Assembly: GCA_018398575.1 (NCBI GenBank)
Contig: JAGTXZ010000006.1
Span: 124,001-188,000 of the forward strand
Source of the DNA: Ampelomyces quisqualis
Lineage: Eukaryota; Ascomycota; Dothideomycetes; Pleosporales; Phaeosphaeriaceae
Length of the DNA stretch: 64,000 nucleotides
Reading direction: 5' to 3'
Below are positions 23,601 to 32,659 of the stretch, in pieces. The notes beneath the pieces are model-generated. The model ran no database searches, had not been told where the DNA came from, and saw only the letters and a list, made by a program, of their open reading frames with translations. Both the position numbers and the translations under genes were made by a program. How positions within the stretch are numbered: position 1 is the first letter of the stretch; each line of letters opens with the position of its first letter.

Positions 23601-23843
23601 CGAGGCAGCGCTGGGGCTCTGCGGTACGCTGGATCCACCACGTCCATTGTTCCTGCTCTGGCGCCTGCCTCCGCCTGCGCGCGGGCTGTGGTGCTGCTGA
23701 TGATGCTGCTGCTGCTGTTGTTGCTGCTGGTGTGAGTGGGCCATGCCCATGCGCAGGCTTTCTGGCCTGTGTGGTGATGGACGCGGTGTCGAAGCGTCAT
23801 TTTGTGAGTATTCAGACCGCTTGCGCTTAGGCTGTGGAGCCAT
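16593..23843 (-). CDS. THO2: THO complex subunit 2 (Tho2/THOC2)
   Basis: Three exons, 23843-19191, 19141-18996 and 18939-16593, join in frame to 2381 residues. Both introns have consensus ends (GTAAGT/AAG and GTGAGT/TAG on the minus strand). Tho2 is the large scaffold of the nuclear THO complex, which couples transcription elongation to mRNP packaging and export and limits R-loops. The N terminus is low complexity with a Gln/His run. The conserved Thoc2 block lies near residues 815-890 (QSWFSSTRPASLKDLFQQTR onward) and the Tho2 domain near 1215-1530 (ETYADHPCLSFYVTFWQLS onward). The last 800 residues are disordered, rich in Arg, Asp, Pro and Ser, with a run of about 12 Asn at 17603-17641 and a basic KRRR end, consistent with RNA contact. 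Large open frames on the plus strand here are shadows of this biased tail. Confidence 0.92.
17603..17641. repeat. (GTT)n microsatellite in the THO2 tail
   Basis: About 13 uninterrupted GTT units, read as AAC (Asn) on the coding strand of THO2. The unit keeps the frame, so length variation would change only the poly-Asn tract. Confidence 0.9.
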
Positions 23844-24306
23844 ACTCTCTTTGGAGACTTGGCGCGAGTCGAGTCGTGATGGCGTAGGTGTAGAGCATGC
23901 ACGTAACGCGGGGAATTGGGGTTGGTGGGGATGCCTGGGTTAAAGGAATGAAAGGAGGTCCCAGCGCTGAGATGGACCTGCAACGGGTTGGAGTTGAGTA
24001 TCGCGTTGCGTTGAGACGCGGTGGGCTGGCGCGAAGGGGAGCGTGTCAGAGAGGGAGCCTTGAGGTTGCGGCGGAGCTTGAGCCTCCACGCTAGCCTTAC
24101 TAAGCAACATTGTTCCTGCTCGCTTTCACTCGGTGCATTGTCTTGTCGTTAGCGTGTCTCACGGCAGGTACCCGAGCAGGTTTTAGACAGGCGGTTTTAA
24201 TCTCATTACATTGCCACCAAAAGCTGCTTCTTGCGCTATAGCCGTCTCAAGTATGTAAAGGAGCGACCAGACCGCGGGATTCTCGAGTATCATCTATCGC
24301 CCATCT
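23844..24306. other. Intergenic: THO2 promoter and ALAS 3' flank
   Basis: These 463 bases separate two minus-strand genes and must contain the THO2 promoter and leader. No gene or repeat was seen. Confidence 0.5.
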
Positions 24307-26224
24307 TTAAGCAGCTACCGCAACAGCTTGCGCAGTGGCCTTGCGCTCGCTTTCCAAGACATTTTCAAGCATCTCAGTCGCTCCCTGGCCAGCCTTCGTG
24401 TCCTTGGCGAATTGGTCGATGCCGAGCTGCGCATCGGTCCAAAGGGGTTCCGCCTCTTCACCCTCGACACCAACGCCAATGAAGCCGCCCTGGGAGGCCC
24501 ATTCGCTGGTACGCTTGATGGCAAGTTGTTTCCAAACAGCGTCGAATGCCTCTACGAGATGAGCCTGATACGCCTTGTCGTGGCCTGGAGTGGGTGTCAC
24601 ACGGAGTCTTTCTTGTCCAACGGGGACGGTAGGGTAATTAATGGCCTGCACGTAAATACCCCAGTCCTCAAGGAGCAGATCAGAGGCTTTCTTTGCTACC
24701 TCTGCGTTTCCAACAAGCACTGGGATGATGTGGCTGGGGTTGGGGATGACCGGAATATCCTTGCTGTTCAAGGAGACCTTCACTGCACGGGTGTGCAGCT
24801 GCTGGAGGCGCCTGTCGCCTTGGTAGTTCGCTTGGTACTCAATAGAAGTCTTTGCGCCGGCCATGGTTGCCGGGGGAAGCGAGGTGGTGAAAATGAAGCC
24901 AGGCGCAAGGGACCTGATGGTGTCGACAAGTTTGGCAGATCCAGCAATGTAGCCACCAACACAGCCATATGCCTTTCCAAGTGTACCGGTGATGATGTCA
25001 ATCCGATCCTGGACTGTTCCGTGCGGCCTGCCGGCCTTGTGGGCTTCGAAATCAAGGTGCTCTGCGACACCAGCACCATGTGGTCCGTACATGCCGACAG
25101 CATGGACTTCATCGAGAAAGGTAATGGCTCCGTACTTCTCGGCAAGGTCGCAAATTTCTTCGATTGGGCCGATCGAGCCGCACATGCTGTACACACTCTC
25201 AAAAGCAATGATCTTAGGACATTCGGCAGGGATCGCTTGGAGTTTGGCTTCGAGATCTGCAACGTCGTTGTGCTTGAACACCACCTTTTTAGCACCAGAG
25301 TGCCTGATACCCTGAATCATCGAGGCGTGGTTTAAGCTGTCGGACAGGATGACACAGTTGGGCAATTTGCTTCCCAGAGTTGCGAGGGTGGCGTCGTTCG
25401 CGACGTAGCATGACGAAAAGACTAAAGCAGCCTCTTTCGCGTGGAGTTTTGCAATTGTGTCCTCCAGCGCCACTGCGTGCTGGTTGTGACCAGAAATGTT
25501 CCTGGTTCCTCCAGCGCCAGCTCCATAATTGTCGAGTGTCTCGTGCATCGACTTCAAAACATGCTGGTTTCGCCCCATGCCAAGGTAGTCGTTGGAGCAC
25601 CACACAGTCACTTTCTCTTCCTTGGATGCCAAATGGGCGCGAGGAAATTCCTTGGCCATGCGGTTAATGTTGTTGAAGTAGCGGTACGACTTGTCCTTGT
25701 GCTTCTTGTTCAATTCATTGTGGTAAAAGCCCTCGTAATCGAACGTTGGGGCTTGCGAAGCGTTGGCAGTTCCAACGTGGGCCGATCTCGTGTTCGCTGG
25801 CGACTGCGCTGTGGGCGGGACGGGCACATGGCCTGAGACTTGTTAGCAGTGCATTCTATTCGACTTTTGCCACAATCCATCTTGGACAGCCATGACGTAA
25901 TGACTGTGGGGGGCAAATCGTACGCTGATTAGCCCTCAAATGCTCGCTTTCAACGGCCTGAGCCTCCTTGGACGACGAAGTGTGCAGCTTGGCGCGGTTG
26001 ACACGGGAGTGGTAAGCACGTGCTCCACCGTAAGCTCCCTGCATGCGGGAACTTTGCACGGCAAGCGCCTTGCCCATGATCGGGCAGCGACGACCGAGCA
26101 CCTGCAGATTGGACATGGCGCCCACTCCAGGCGCCGACGTGGTGGAGAGCGAGCGGAGGGTGGCGGGGGAACTCTTGGAGAGGAACGGGCAGATGGCCCT
26201 TGACTGGTGGAGAAGAGCCTCCAT
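24307..26224 (-). CDS. hem1: 5-aminolevulinate synthase, mitochondrial
   Basis: Exons 26224-25924 and 25832-24307 join in frame to 608 residues; the intron starts GTACG and ends TCTCAG with a GCTAAC branch site. The enzyme makes 5-aminolevulinate from glycine and succinyl-CoA with pyridoxal phosphate, the first step of heme synthesis, in the mitochondrial matrix. The start MEALLHQSRAICPFL was chosen because it resembles other fungal ALAS N termini. Two Cys-Pro heme regulatory motifs are visible (ICPF at 11-14, RCPI at 46-49), suggesting heme feedback on import or stability. The catalytic core carries WCSNDYLGMG, GAGAGGTRNISG, LDEVHAVGMYG and the PLP lysine in TGTLGKAYGCVGG near residue 378. 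The N-terminal 100 residues are rich in Ser, Arg and Ala, as in a presequence. Confidence 0.95.
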
Positions 26225-27023
26225 GCTGATCAACGGCAGGGTTTGGTGAAAGACGGAGTTGTCAGAGGGCGCGGCTGTATGCGGTTGTCGGTAGAGGCGA
26301 GGAAGGGAGAAGGGTGTGGTCTGGAAAGGAGTCGGAGAGGGACGGGAGATCAATTCATATGCGCGCAGCAAGCGTCAGAGTCCAATCATGCTACCCGAAC
26401 AAGCCGACCGAAGTAGAGTGTGAGTAGTTCCGGGTCGGCGGTCGGCACTTGGGCTTGCAATGGACACGTTATCATTGGCTACCGTCGACCTGCCTGATCC
26501 GCATGTGGGATGCCGACTTTGGCCTGCTGGTGAAGAAAGACACTCAGCTTACTGTGTGTGGTCTGGTTGACACGTACGACAGAATTTGCGCCCACAGAGA
26601 CGGCGACAGCATCAGCACCTGTCGAAGAGTAAGACGGCGCATGTGCGAAGCTATTCCGCGTTTTCAATAATGCCGAACGCAGAGGATTCCGTGCTGTCAC
26701 TTGGAAGAGCTATAGTAGATCGTGAAGTTACCCCCCCCCGTCTTTGAGATGCGTACTAAACTCAAGTAGTGCTACCCTGCGGCACCAGCCCAGTGGGTTA
26801 CCGAGGTTCACCAACACAAGCAATCAAAGGAAAAACACTTGTGGCTGCACTAGTTGAAGCATACCCAACCCATAGACGTCTTTGTGACATACCATACCTA
26901 CAAGTCTAGACTTGGCTGAAGCCACTCGCGCAACTATGCAGAACTTTGTAGAGCCTTTGGAGTCGAGGAAGGACATTCAGACCACCTACCAGCTCTCTTG
27001 CGTCAGCCCTTCACGGTACCTGT
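26225..27023. other. Intergenic: ALAS promoter and flank of the SAM-like gene
   Basis: About 0.8 kb between two minus-strand genes. It contains a short C run near 26731-26739 and no recognisable gene. The ALAS promoter must lie in its left part. Confidence 0.5.
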
Positions 27024-29027
27024 TCAATCAATCATAATCACATCGCCTTCCTCCCGCCTCCGTATCTGTTTGTTCATCCTCTCTGTAGGCGTGTCTCCCT
27101 CATCATCGGAAATCGTAATAATCTCCGCCTGACTCGGCTGCTCTGGATGCGCCAACGCGACTCGACTAAACGTCGTACTCATAACCTTGCTCACATAATC
27201 GCAAAACGTCCTTGAATCTGCCGTCCCGCGCTGCAAAGCAGCATGTACATCGTGCAGATCCGCCGTGCTAGCCTCGACAGCGAAGTAGTTGTCGCACAAC
27301 CACCAGCAAAGAAATAGGCGTGTGAACGGGATGATTTTATCCATGTCGCGCTGTAGGACGCCGGAGATTTTGGTTTCGTGCCGAGCAAACATGACGATGC
27401 AGGCGGGGATTTGGCGCATCATGTCTGTTCTACCGACAACGGAGAGGCGCGTGCGGATTGTTTCTAGCTTGTTAGGGGGCATTTCGGAAAGGGCTTTTGT
27501 GACGATGCGTTTGCGGTCCATGTTGTCTATTAGTTCTGCCCATGTCCATCGGCGTGCTGAAGCGATTGAGGCAAGTTCTGGGGCGTCGTTGAGCTGTGTG
27601 GGAGGTAGGCGTGGCGGAGCTGTTCGTGCTGTTGGAGGCTTTTGAATTGGTACATCCGAGTGAGACTCAATGGTGCGGGCGACCTCGTTGTCACCCAAGA
27701 CGGAATCAGGTGTGTGGAAGCGTTCGGATGAGCTGTGATGATGATGATCAGTAGGAAGCTCGGGTGGTGGGGAGCTGTCGACAAGCATTTCTTCCAGCTC
27801 GTCTTCGGATGCTTCAGATGGCGAACCAAGATCTATCACTTCGTGGCCAGCAGCACTGTCAGGCTGTGCGACCACGTATGATCCCGTACCAGCGATCGAG
27901 CTTCCTGATTGGCTCTCTTCCCCTTCGGCATGGCCAGCTGCTCCCGACTGGTAGACGGACAAAAGCCACTCGGACAACAGCTTTGAATTGATAGTGAGCT
28001 CTAGGTTGCGACATTGCTTCCTTACTTGATCCGCAGACCTTCCTGGGACTTTGAAAATTTCGTCACACATCTCGTCAAGTCTCTGGGTAAAGTAGTGGAT
28101 CTCCGCCTCATATGTCTGAACGAGTCGCTGCCATGTGTTTGAAGCGACTGCTCTTTGCCTCATCGCATCTAGGTCGTAGTGAGTTTCTTCGCCCTTTGGC
28201 ACCCCACGATTCGGGTGCCATCTGTTCGTGTAGTGCTCAATGCGTTCGTTGATGATGCCCACTATCTGATCTTGGCTTAGTTTGCTGATTCCTGATACTT
28301 TGTTGGAATCTTCGTCGCCGTCGGACGGGGTATCGGACACTTCTTCGGCAGCCCCACCGTCCATGTAATGACCTTCGTCCTCAGATTCGTCACCGAATAC
28401 AACCCCGTCGAGTGCCTGACCATAGGGACCGGCAGTGATAGCGGGGCTTTCATCGTCTTCTTCTTCTTCTTCTTCCCAGTGCATCAAGTGGTCCCACTCG
28501 CCGCCACCGTTTACCCGCGACTGACCGCCATCCACGCCGAATCCCGATATGAGTGGCTGTGTTCTATTCGCAAGTGTAGACTCTGTATAGACTTGAACGG
28601 GCTGCTGGCGCTTGTGACCACCCGCATGCGCTGTGGCAGAATTTGTGGGCGCCACCCTGGTCGTCACGCTCGAAGGCGCGTCTGCATTATCAAGTGTGAG
28701 CGCTTGTACAGCAGCAGCAGCTGCCGCGTGTTGCTTGTAGCTTTTGGACTTGGCGCGCAGAAAATCGATGACTGCAAACAGACTTTTACGCTCACTCAGG
28801 CTATGCACCCCAAGCTCTGAGCGCAAGCCGTCCGAGTCTAGAGCTGTCAGGAACCTTTCTCCAGTGAAGCGTCGCTGCCGTAATCGAGTCTCTAGCGCGT
28901 CTCCGTCTGGTAGCGTGTCTGGCTTGTCTGCACCACGGAATAGTGATGGGGAGCGGCAAATCTGGTCAACGAGCTGGTCGATGGTCCAGTTCCACGGATC
29001 GTCCGAGCGTGCGATGACTTGCTCCAT
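27024..29027 (-). CDS. Fungal protein of unknown function with N-terminal SAM-like region
   Basis: One exon of 667 residues starting MEQVIARSDDPWNW; an upstream in-frame start would add 21 residues of low quality. I cannot name the gene. Residues about 7-95 (WTIDQLVDQICRSP through DFLRAKS) resemble a SAM-type helical bundle. The middle is acidic and disordered, with a poly-Glu run (EEEEEDDE) and a His run. Near residues 480-620 there is a conserved-looking helical block (WTWAELIDNMDRKRIVTKAL, then FLCWWLCDNYF). Two motifs look like SUMO-interacting motifs: HEVIDLGSPSEASEDE and, near the C terminus, EIITISDDEGD. A nuclear adaptor is possible, but that is inference. It is divergent from the glutathione synthetase gene across 591 bases. 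Confidence 0.75.
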   Translation of the reverse strand: MEQVIARSDDPWNWTIDQLVDQICRSPSLFRGADKPDTLPDGDALETRLRQRRFTGERFLTALDSDGLRSELGVHSLSERKSLFAVIDFLRAKSKSYKQHAAAAAAVQALTLDNADAPSSVTTRVAPTNSATAHAGGHKRQQPVQVYTESTLANRTQPLISGFGVDGGQSRVNGGGEWDHLMHWEEEEEEDDESPAITAGPYGQALDGVVFGDESEDEGHYMDGGAAEEVSDTPSDGDEDSNKVSGISKLSQDQIVGIINERIEHYTNRWHPNRGVPKGEETHYDLDAMRQRAVASNTWQRLVQTYEAEIHYFTQRLDEMCDEIFKVPGRSADQVRKQCRNLELTINSKLLSEWLLSVYQSGAAGHAEGEESQSGSSIAGTGSYVVAQPDSAAGHEVIDLGSPSEASEDELEEMLVDSSPPPELPTDHHHHSSSERFHTPDSVLGDNEVARTIESHSDVPIQKPPTARTAPPRLPPTQLNDAPELASIASARRWTWAELIDNMDRKRIVTKALSEMPPNKLETIRTRLSVVGRTDMMRQIPACIVMFARHETKISGVLQRDMDKIIPFTRLFLCWWLCDNYFAVEASTADLHDVHAALQRGTADSRTFCDYVSKVMSTTFSRVALAHPEQPSQAEIITISDDEGDTPTERMNKQIRRREEGDVIMID

Positions 29028-29618
29028 ATCAGGTCGATGTTGTTGTGGCGTTGGAAGAAAGCCGCACTGTACTCTTGTGCAGGCCTGCAATCAGCAAAGG
29101 TTGTGGATGCAGACGACGCCGCTGCGGCGGCTGCTGCTGCTAGTGAACAGGAAGTTGTGAGGAAACGAAGGTGTGGAATGATAACGTTGGGGCTGGTGGC
29201 GGTGGCTCGAGATGAAGCAAGCTTGGTGAGCGCGCGGAGTGTGGGGCAAAGCTGGAACGCCATCGCGAACCCACGTGACGGCGCGCGCCGCGCAGCCGCA
29301 GTATCTGCTGATGTTGGACACCCTACGGAGTACTGTGGTATGTACCAGTGGTCATGCGAATGACGTGCTTGCATTCGTTCGCGGCTCGGGCGGGGATCGC
29401 TCTCTAGCGCGGGGATTGGTAGCAACTCGCACTAGACGTGATCAGAATTGCTGTACAACCAACTGTGGAAGCAGCAGAAAAGCAACCCGCATCACTTGGG
29501 CCTGGCAAACGTTCGCAGAAGAGCGGCAGGTGAAGGCATTCATCTTCGAGTCACCATAGGCAGCGGGCTCCGCGGAAACCGTCACACAAGTGATTCAGCC
29601 CCACCAAGATTGGGCAAC
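29028..29618. promoter_or_regulatory. Divergent promoter between the SAM-like gene and glutathione synthetase
   Basis: The two genes start back to back 591 bases apart, so both promoters lie here. The region contains one copy of the palindromic 9-mer TACGGAGTA at 29324-29332, described as a recurrent intergenic motif in the findings. Confidence 0.55.
29324..29332. promoter_or_regulatory. Palindromic 9-mer TACGGAGTA
   Basis: Exact copy of the motif, near the middle of the divergent promoter. Its reverse complement TACTCCGTA occurs upstream of the DUF4203-type gene and in the long region upstream of the Azf1-like gene. The factor that binds it is unknown to me. Confidence 0.4.
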
Positions 29619-31169
29619 ATGGCTCCAGCAGCCATCGTGGAGTATCCTCCAGAGCTGTCAGACGTAGAAGAACAATATCTTCTCTCGAGTCTGAAAGATT
29701 GGTCAATAGCACACGGCCTCGCCGTCCGGCCTGCTCCATCATTCATCCAGCCAGCTCAGGATCCTTCTGGCGTACTTGCAAGCACGGCGCCGGTCACGCT
29801 CTTCCCGAGTCTGTTTCCTCGATCATGCTTCGAAGAGGGTCTCGCTATACAGAAAGCTTACAATGAGCTGTACTCGGCCATAGCAAGAGATGAGAAGTGG
29901 CTGCAGAGTATTGTTGAAGAATTACTGGACATCGACGACTTCGTTGCCAAGTTGTGGCAGACACACCTGGCTGTCAGTAAGCAAGGAGGATACGTGCAGG
30001 ACCTTTCACTTGGCCTCTTCCGGTCGGACTACATGGTGCACAAGGACCCAACTCAGTCGGACTCCACTCCTGGGTTGAAGCAGGTCGAGTTCAACACAAT
30101 CGCGTCGTCGTTTGGTGGACTGTCCTCGCAGGTATCCGCCTTGCACAAATACCTGCTGACGATCGATGCGTACCCATCTTCGACTGCGTCTCTTATCAAG
30201 GCAGACTCTCTGCAACAAAGCCTGTCAGCATCGTCGTTGGCCAAAGGACTGGCTACTGCGCACAAGGCATACGGGAACCCTAAGACTTCCCGGCCCCTAT
30301 GCGTACTCTTCATCGTGCAAGATCCCGAAAGGAACGTCTTCGACCAGAGGCACCTCGAGTATGCCTTGCTGGAAGAAAATGGTGTTCGTTCATTCCGGTT
30401 ACCTTTCAGAGAGACCATGTCTCACACAAAGCTTGATGCAGATCGGACGCTGGTTTACACACCACCCAGTTCACCTTCTTCCTCCTTTGAGGTAACGACC
30501 GTATACTTTCGCGCCGGGTATTCTCCTGACGACTACCCGAATGAGGAGGACTGGGCTGCGAGACTACACCTGGAGAAGAGCAAGGCTATCAAGTGTCCTA
30601 GCATCTTGACGCAACTCGCTGGATGCAAGAAAGTCCAACAAGTCCTCGCGACTCCGCACTCACCGCATCTCCAACGCTTCCTACCTGACTCTGAGGTGGC
30701 CGCACGAGTACTGGCCACATTCGCTCCCATCTACCCACTTGATGATAGCGAAGCAGGCAAGGAAGCAAGGAAGCTCGCTACCGATCCTGCATCGGCATCT
30801 CGATATGTACTGAAACCCCAACGCGAGGGAGGTGGAAACAACATTTATCGAAAAGCTATTCCCCCGTTTCTCCAGAAACTGCCAGAGACACACTGGCCCG
30901 CGTACATCTTGATGGAGATGATTGAGCCGCCGCCCCTTACCAACGCCATTTTGCGCAACGGAGAACTCCAACGAGGCGGAGTCATCTGCGAGCTGGGAGT
31001 CTACGGTGTATGTCTCTGGCGGGATGGAAGCGGCGCAGACGCAAAGGGCGAGACCTTGGAGAACTTGGAGGCCGGCTACCTTTTGCGCACAAAGGGGGAT
31101 CAAAGTGAAGAGGGAGGTGTGGCTGCAGGCTTCGGCGCCGTTGATAGTTGCTGTTTGGTGGACGAGTGA
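29619..31169 (+). CDS. gsh2: Glutathione synthetase
   Basis: One exon of 516 residues from the ATG at 29619. The frame is open upstream to 29448, but MAPAAIVEYPPELSDVEE is the start expected for this family. The enzyme adds glycine to gamma-glutamylcysteine with ATP, the second step of glutathione synthesis, in the cytosol. Visible features are the substrate-site stretch VEFNTIASSFGGLS near residues 155-168, and the Gly-rich ATP-grasp loop in YVLKPQREGGGNNIY near 395-410. Then come MEMIEPP and the C-terminal segment that closes over the active site. The length fits eukaryotic enzymes of roughly 470-520 residues. Nothing looks truncated. Confidence 0.95.
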   Translation: MAPAAIVEYPPELSDVEEQYLLSSLKDWSIAHGLAVRPAPSFIQPAQDPSGVLASTAPVTLFPSLFPRSCFEEGLAIQKAYNELYSAIARDEKWLQSIVEELLDIDDFVAKLWQTHLAVSKQGGYVQDLSLGLFRSDYMVHKDPTQSDSTPGLKQVEFNTIASSFGGLSSQVSALHKYLLTIDAYPSSTASLIKADSLQQSLSASSLAKGLATAHKAYGNPKTSRPLCVLFIVQDPERNVFDQRHLEYALLEENGVRSFRLPFRETMSHTKLDADRTLVYTPPSSPSSSFEVTTVYFRAGYSPDDYPNEEDWAARLHLEKSKAIKCPSILTQLAGCKKVQQVLATPHSPHLQRFLPDSEVAARVLATFAPIYPLDDSEAGKEARKLATDPASASRYVLKPQREGGGNNIYRKAIPPFLQKLPETHWPAYILMEMIEPPPLTNAILRNGELQRGGVICELGVYGVCLWRDGSGADAKGETLENLEAGYLLRTKGDQSEEGGVAAGFGAVDSCCLVDE

Positions 31170-32659
31170 GGCTTTGGCAGGGCATGCGTGCGGGCGCGGT
31201 TCGGTGGCTCTCTCGGTCAACAGGCAATCGCAGCACAGCCCACAGAGTTCAGCAGGCTCGATTGCTAATTTTGCCGCTGCGATGGCTGGGTCGGGAGTGT
31301 GCTGTTGATGATAGCTATTGTGCACACGGCGGGGATATGTAGACAGATTGAGTCCAAAACGGAAGACGTGTAGTCGTACTCCGCAAGACACAAACGGCAG
31401 CGGGTATCATCGTTGCGCCAAGACGTGTCCCTCCGCTTTCACACCACGGCAGCGGTCCACCGATCGACACGTTGCTGAGACGGTAGAATCTCTCATGTGA
31501 CATGTCATCGATGGTTGTCGCTGTGTGACCGAGGATCCTACCGGTAGCGTGCCAGATGTTTGAAATTATTGGCAATTTTAGTCCTGACTCCTGAGCACGC
31601 ATGTTCGCCAGAGCGTGCCCATGGAGGGAAATATCTTGTGCGACGTTTACCCTGGAGTCAGCTCGCACAGCAGTGTTCCAGACGCAGGGCTTGGTGCTGA
31701 GGTTGATATCGCCAGTGTCAATGGTGAACTTGAACGTTTATTTGCGTCGGTGGAAAATAGTTACTGGACTGCGCGGCATCACGGCGGCAGAGCTCGAAAT
31801 TGGGGGATCGATCTTGCGCAGATCATCACAGGGCATCTGCCCGTGCCATGTGATGTTCGACAAGCAGCAAGGCTACGCGACACCTTCATATCCACGTCGG
31901 GCCTTGGAGGGTCAGACACGTAAGCTGGAGCAGGGCTGTGTACTCCTTATGCAGCACTGCACAGTATGCAAGAACAGCCCTGTTCCGGGTTGAAGGTCTA
32001 TCGAATCAGAGCTAGGCTGCATGTGTGCACGGATGCCATGTGCCTGTTGATCTTTCGCGTGTCGGCGCGTCTTCCCAGGGGCCAAGTCCCTCCATCAACC
32101 TCGACTGGTGCATCAAGGAGCTGAGTTGCAAGGTCCACTTGTCACCCCAGTGGCTCGGCTGGCTCAGAAATCCTGGACGGGACCGTCGTCGGTGGCGGAT
32201 GAGTGCAATCTCCCTCATAGCACCCGAGAGACGGCCAAACCACTCGTAGCATGGGTGACCTCAATAATCAACCGCATCGTTTGATGTCGCCGGTCCGATG
32301 CGAGATTCCCTCGAAACGGGCAAGGTCCATGCTGGAAAAGCCCCTCGCTCTCTTGGACTTGTGGAGACAACTTCCTGCATCACCAGCACGTCAACGGGTT
32401 GTGTGTCTGCATCCACTCTCTTTCATCCGCTCTTTTCTGCATACCTAGAGTAACACTAGGTATCCCCAAACACGTTCTCTTTCTTCATTCGCTCCTTCCC
32501 CTTCCTTGCGCGTCACGCTGACCGACTCCGGATCTGCGCCTCCTATGCTTGATTCTTGAAATCGCTACTCCGTACCTCGAGTTTTTTTCCATAATCGTAG
32601 TACCTATGATGGCAGTCTACTGTCCTTATTAAATCACGCAACAGCTACGCGCCGCAGCC
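31170..32659. other. Intergenic region upstream of the DUF4203-type gene
   Basis: A 1.49 kb stretch between two plus-strand genes. Short frames have no recognisable domain. The right part (32440-32659) is pyrimidine-rich, like a fungal promoter and leader, with an exact TACTCCGTA at 32566-32574. Confidence 0.5.
32566..32574. promoter_or_regulatory. Palindromic 9-mer TACTCCGTA
   Basis: Exact motif 86 bases before the start codon of the DUF4203-type gene, within the presumed core promoter or leader. It is the reverse complement of the copy at 29324. Confidence 0.4.
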
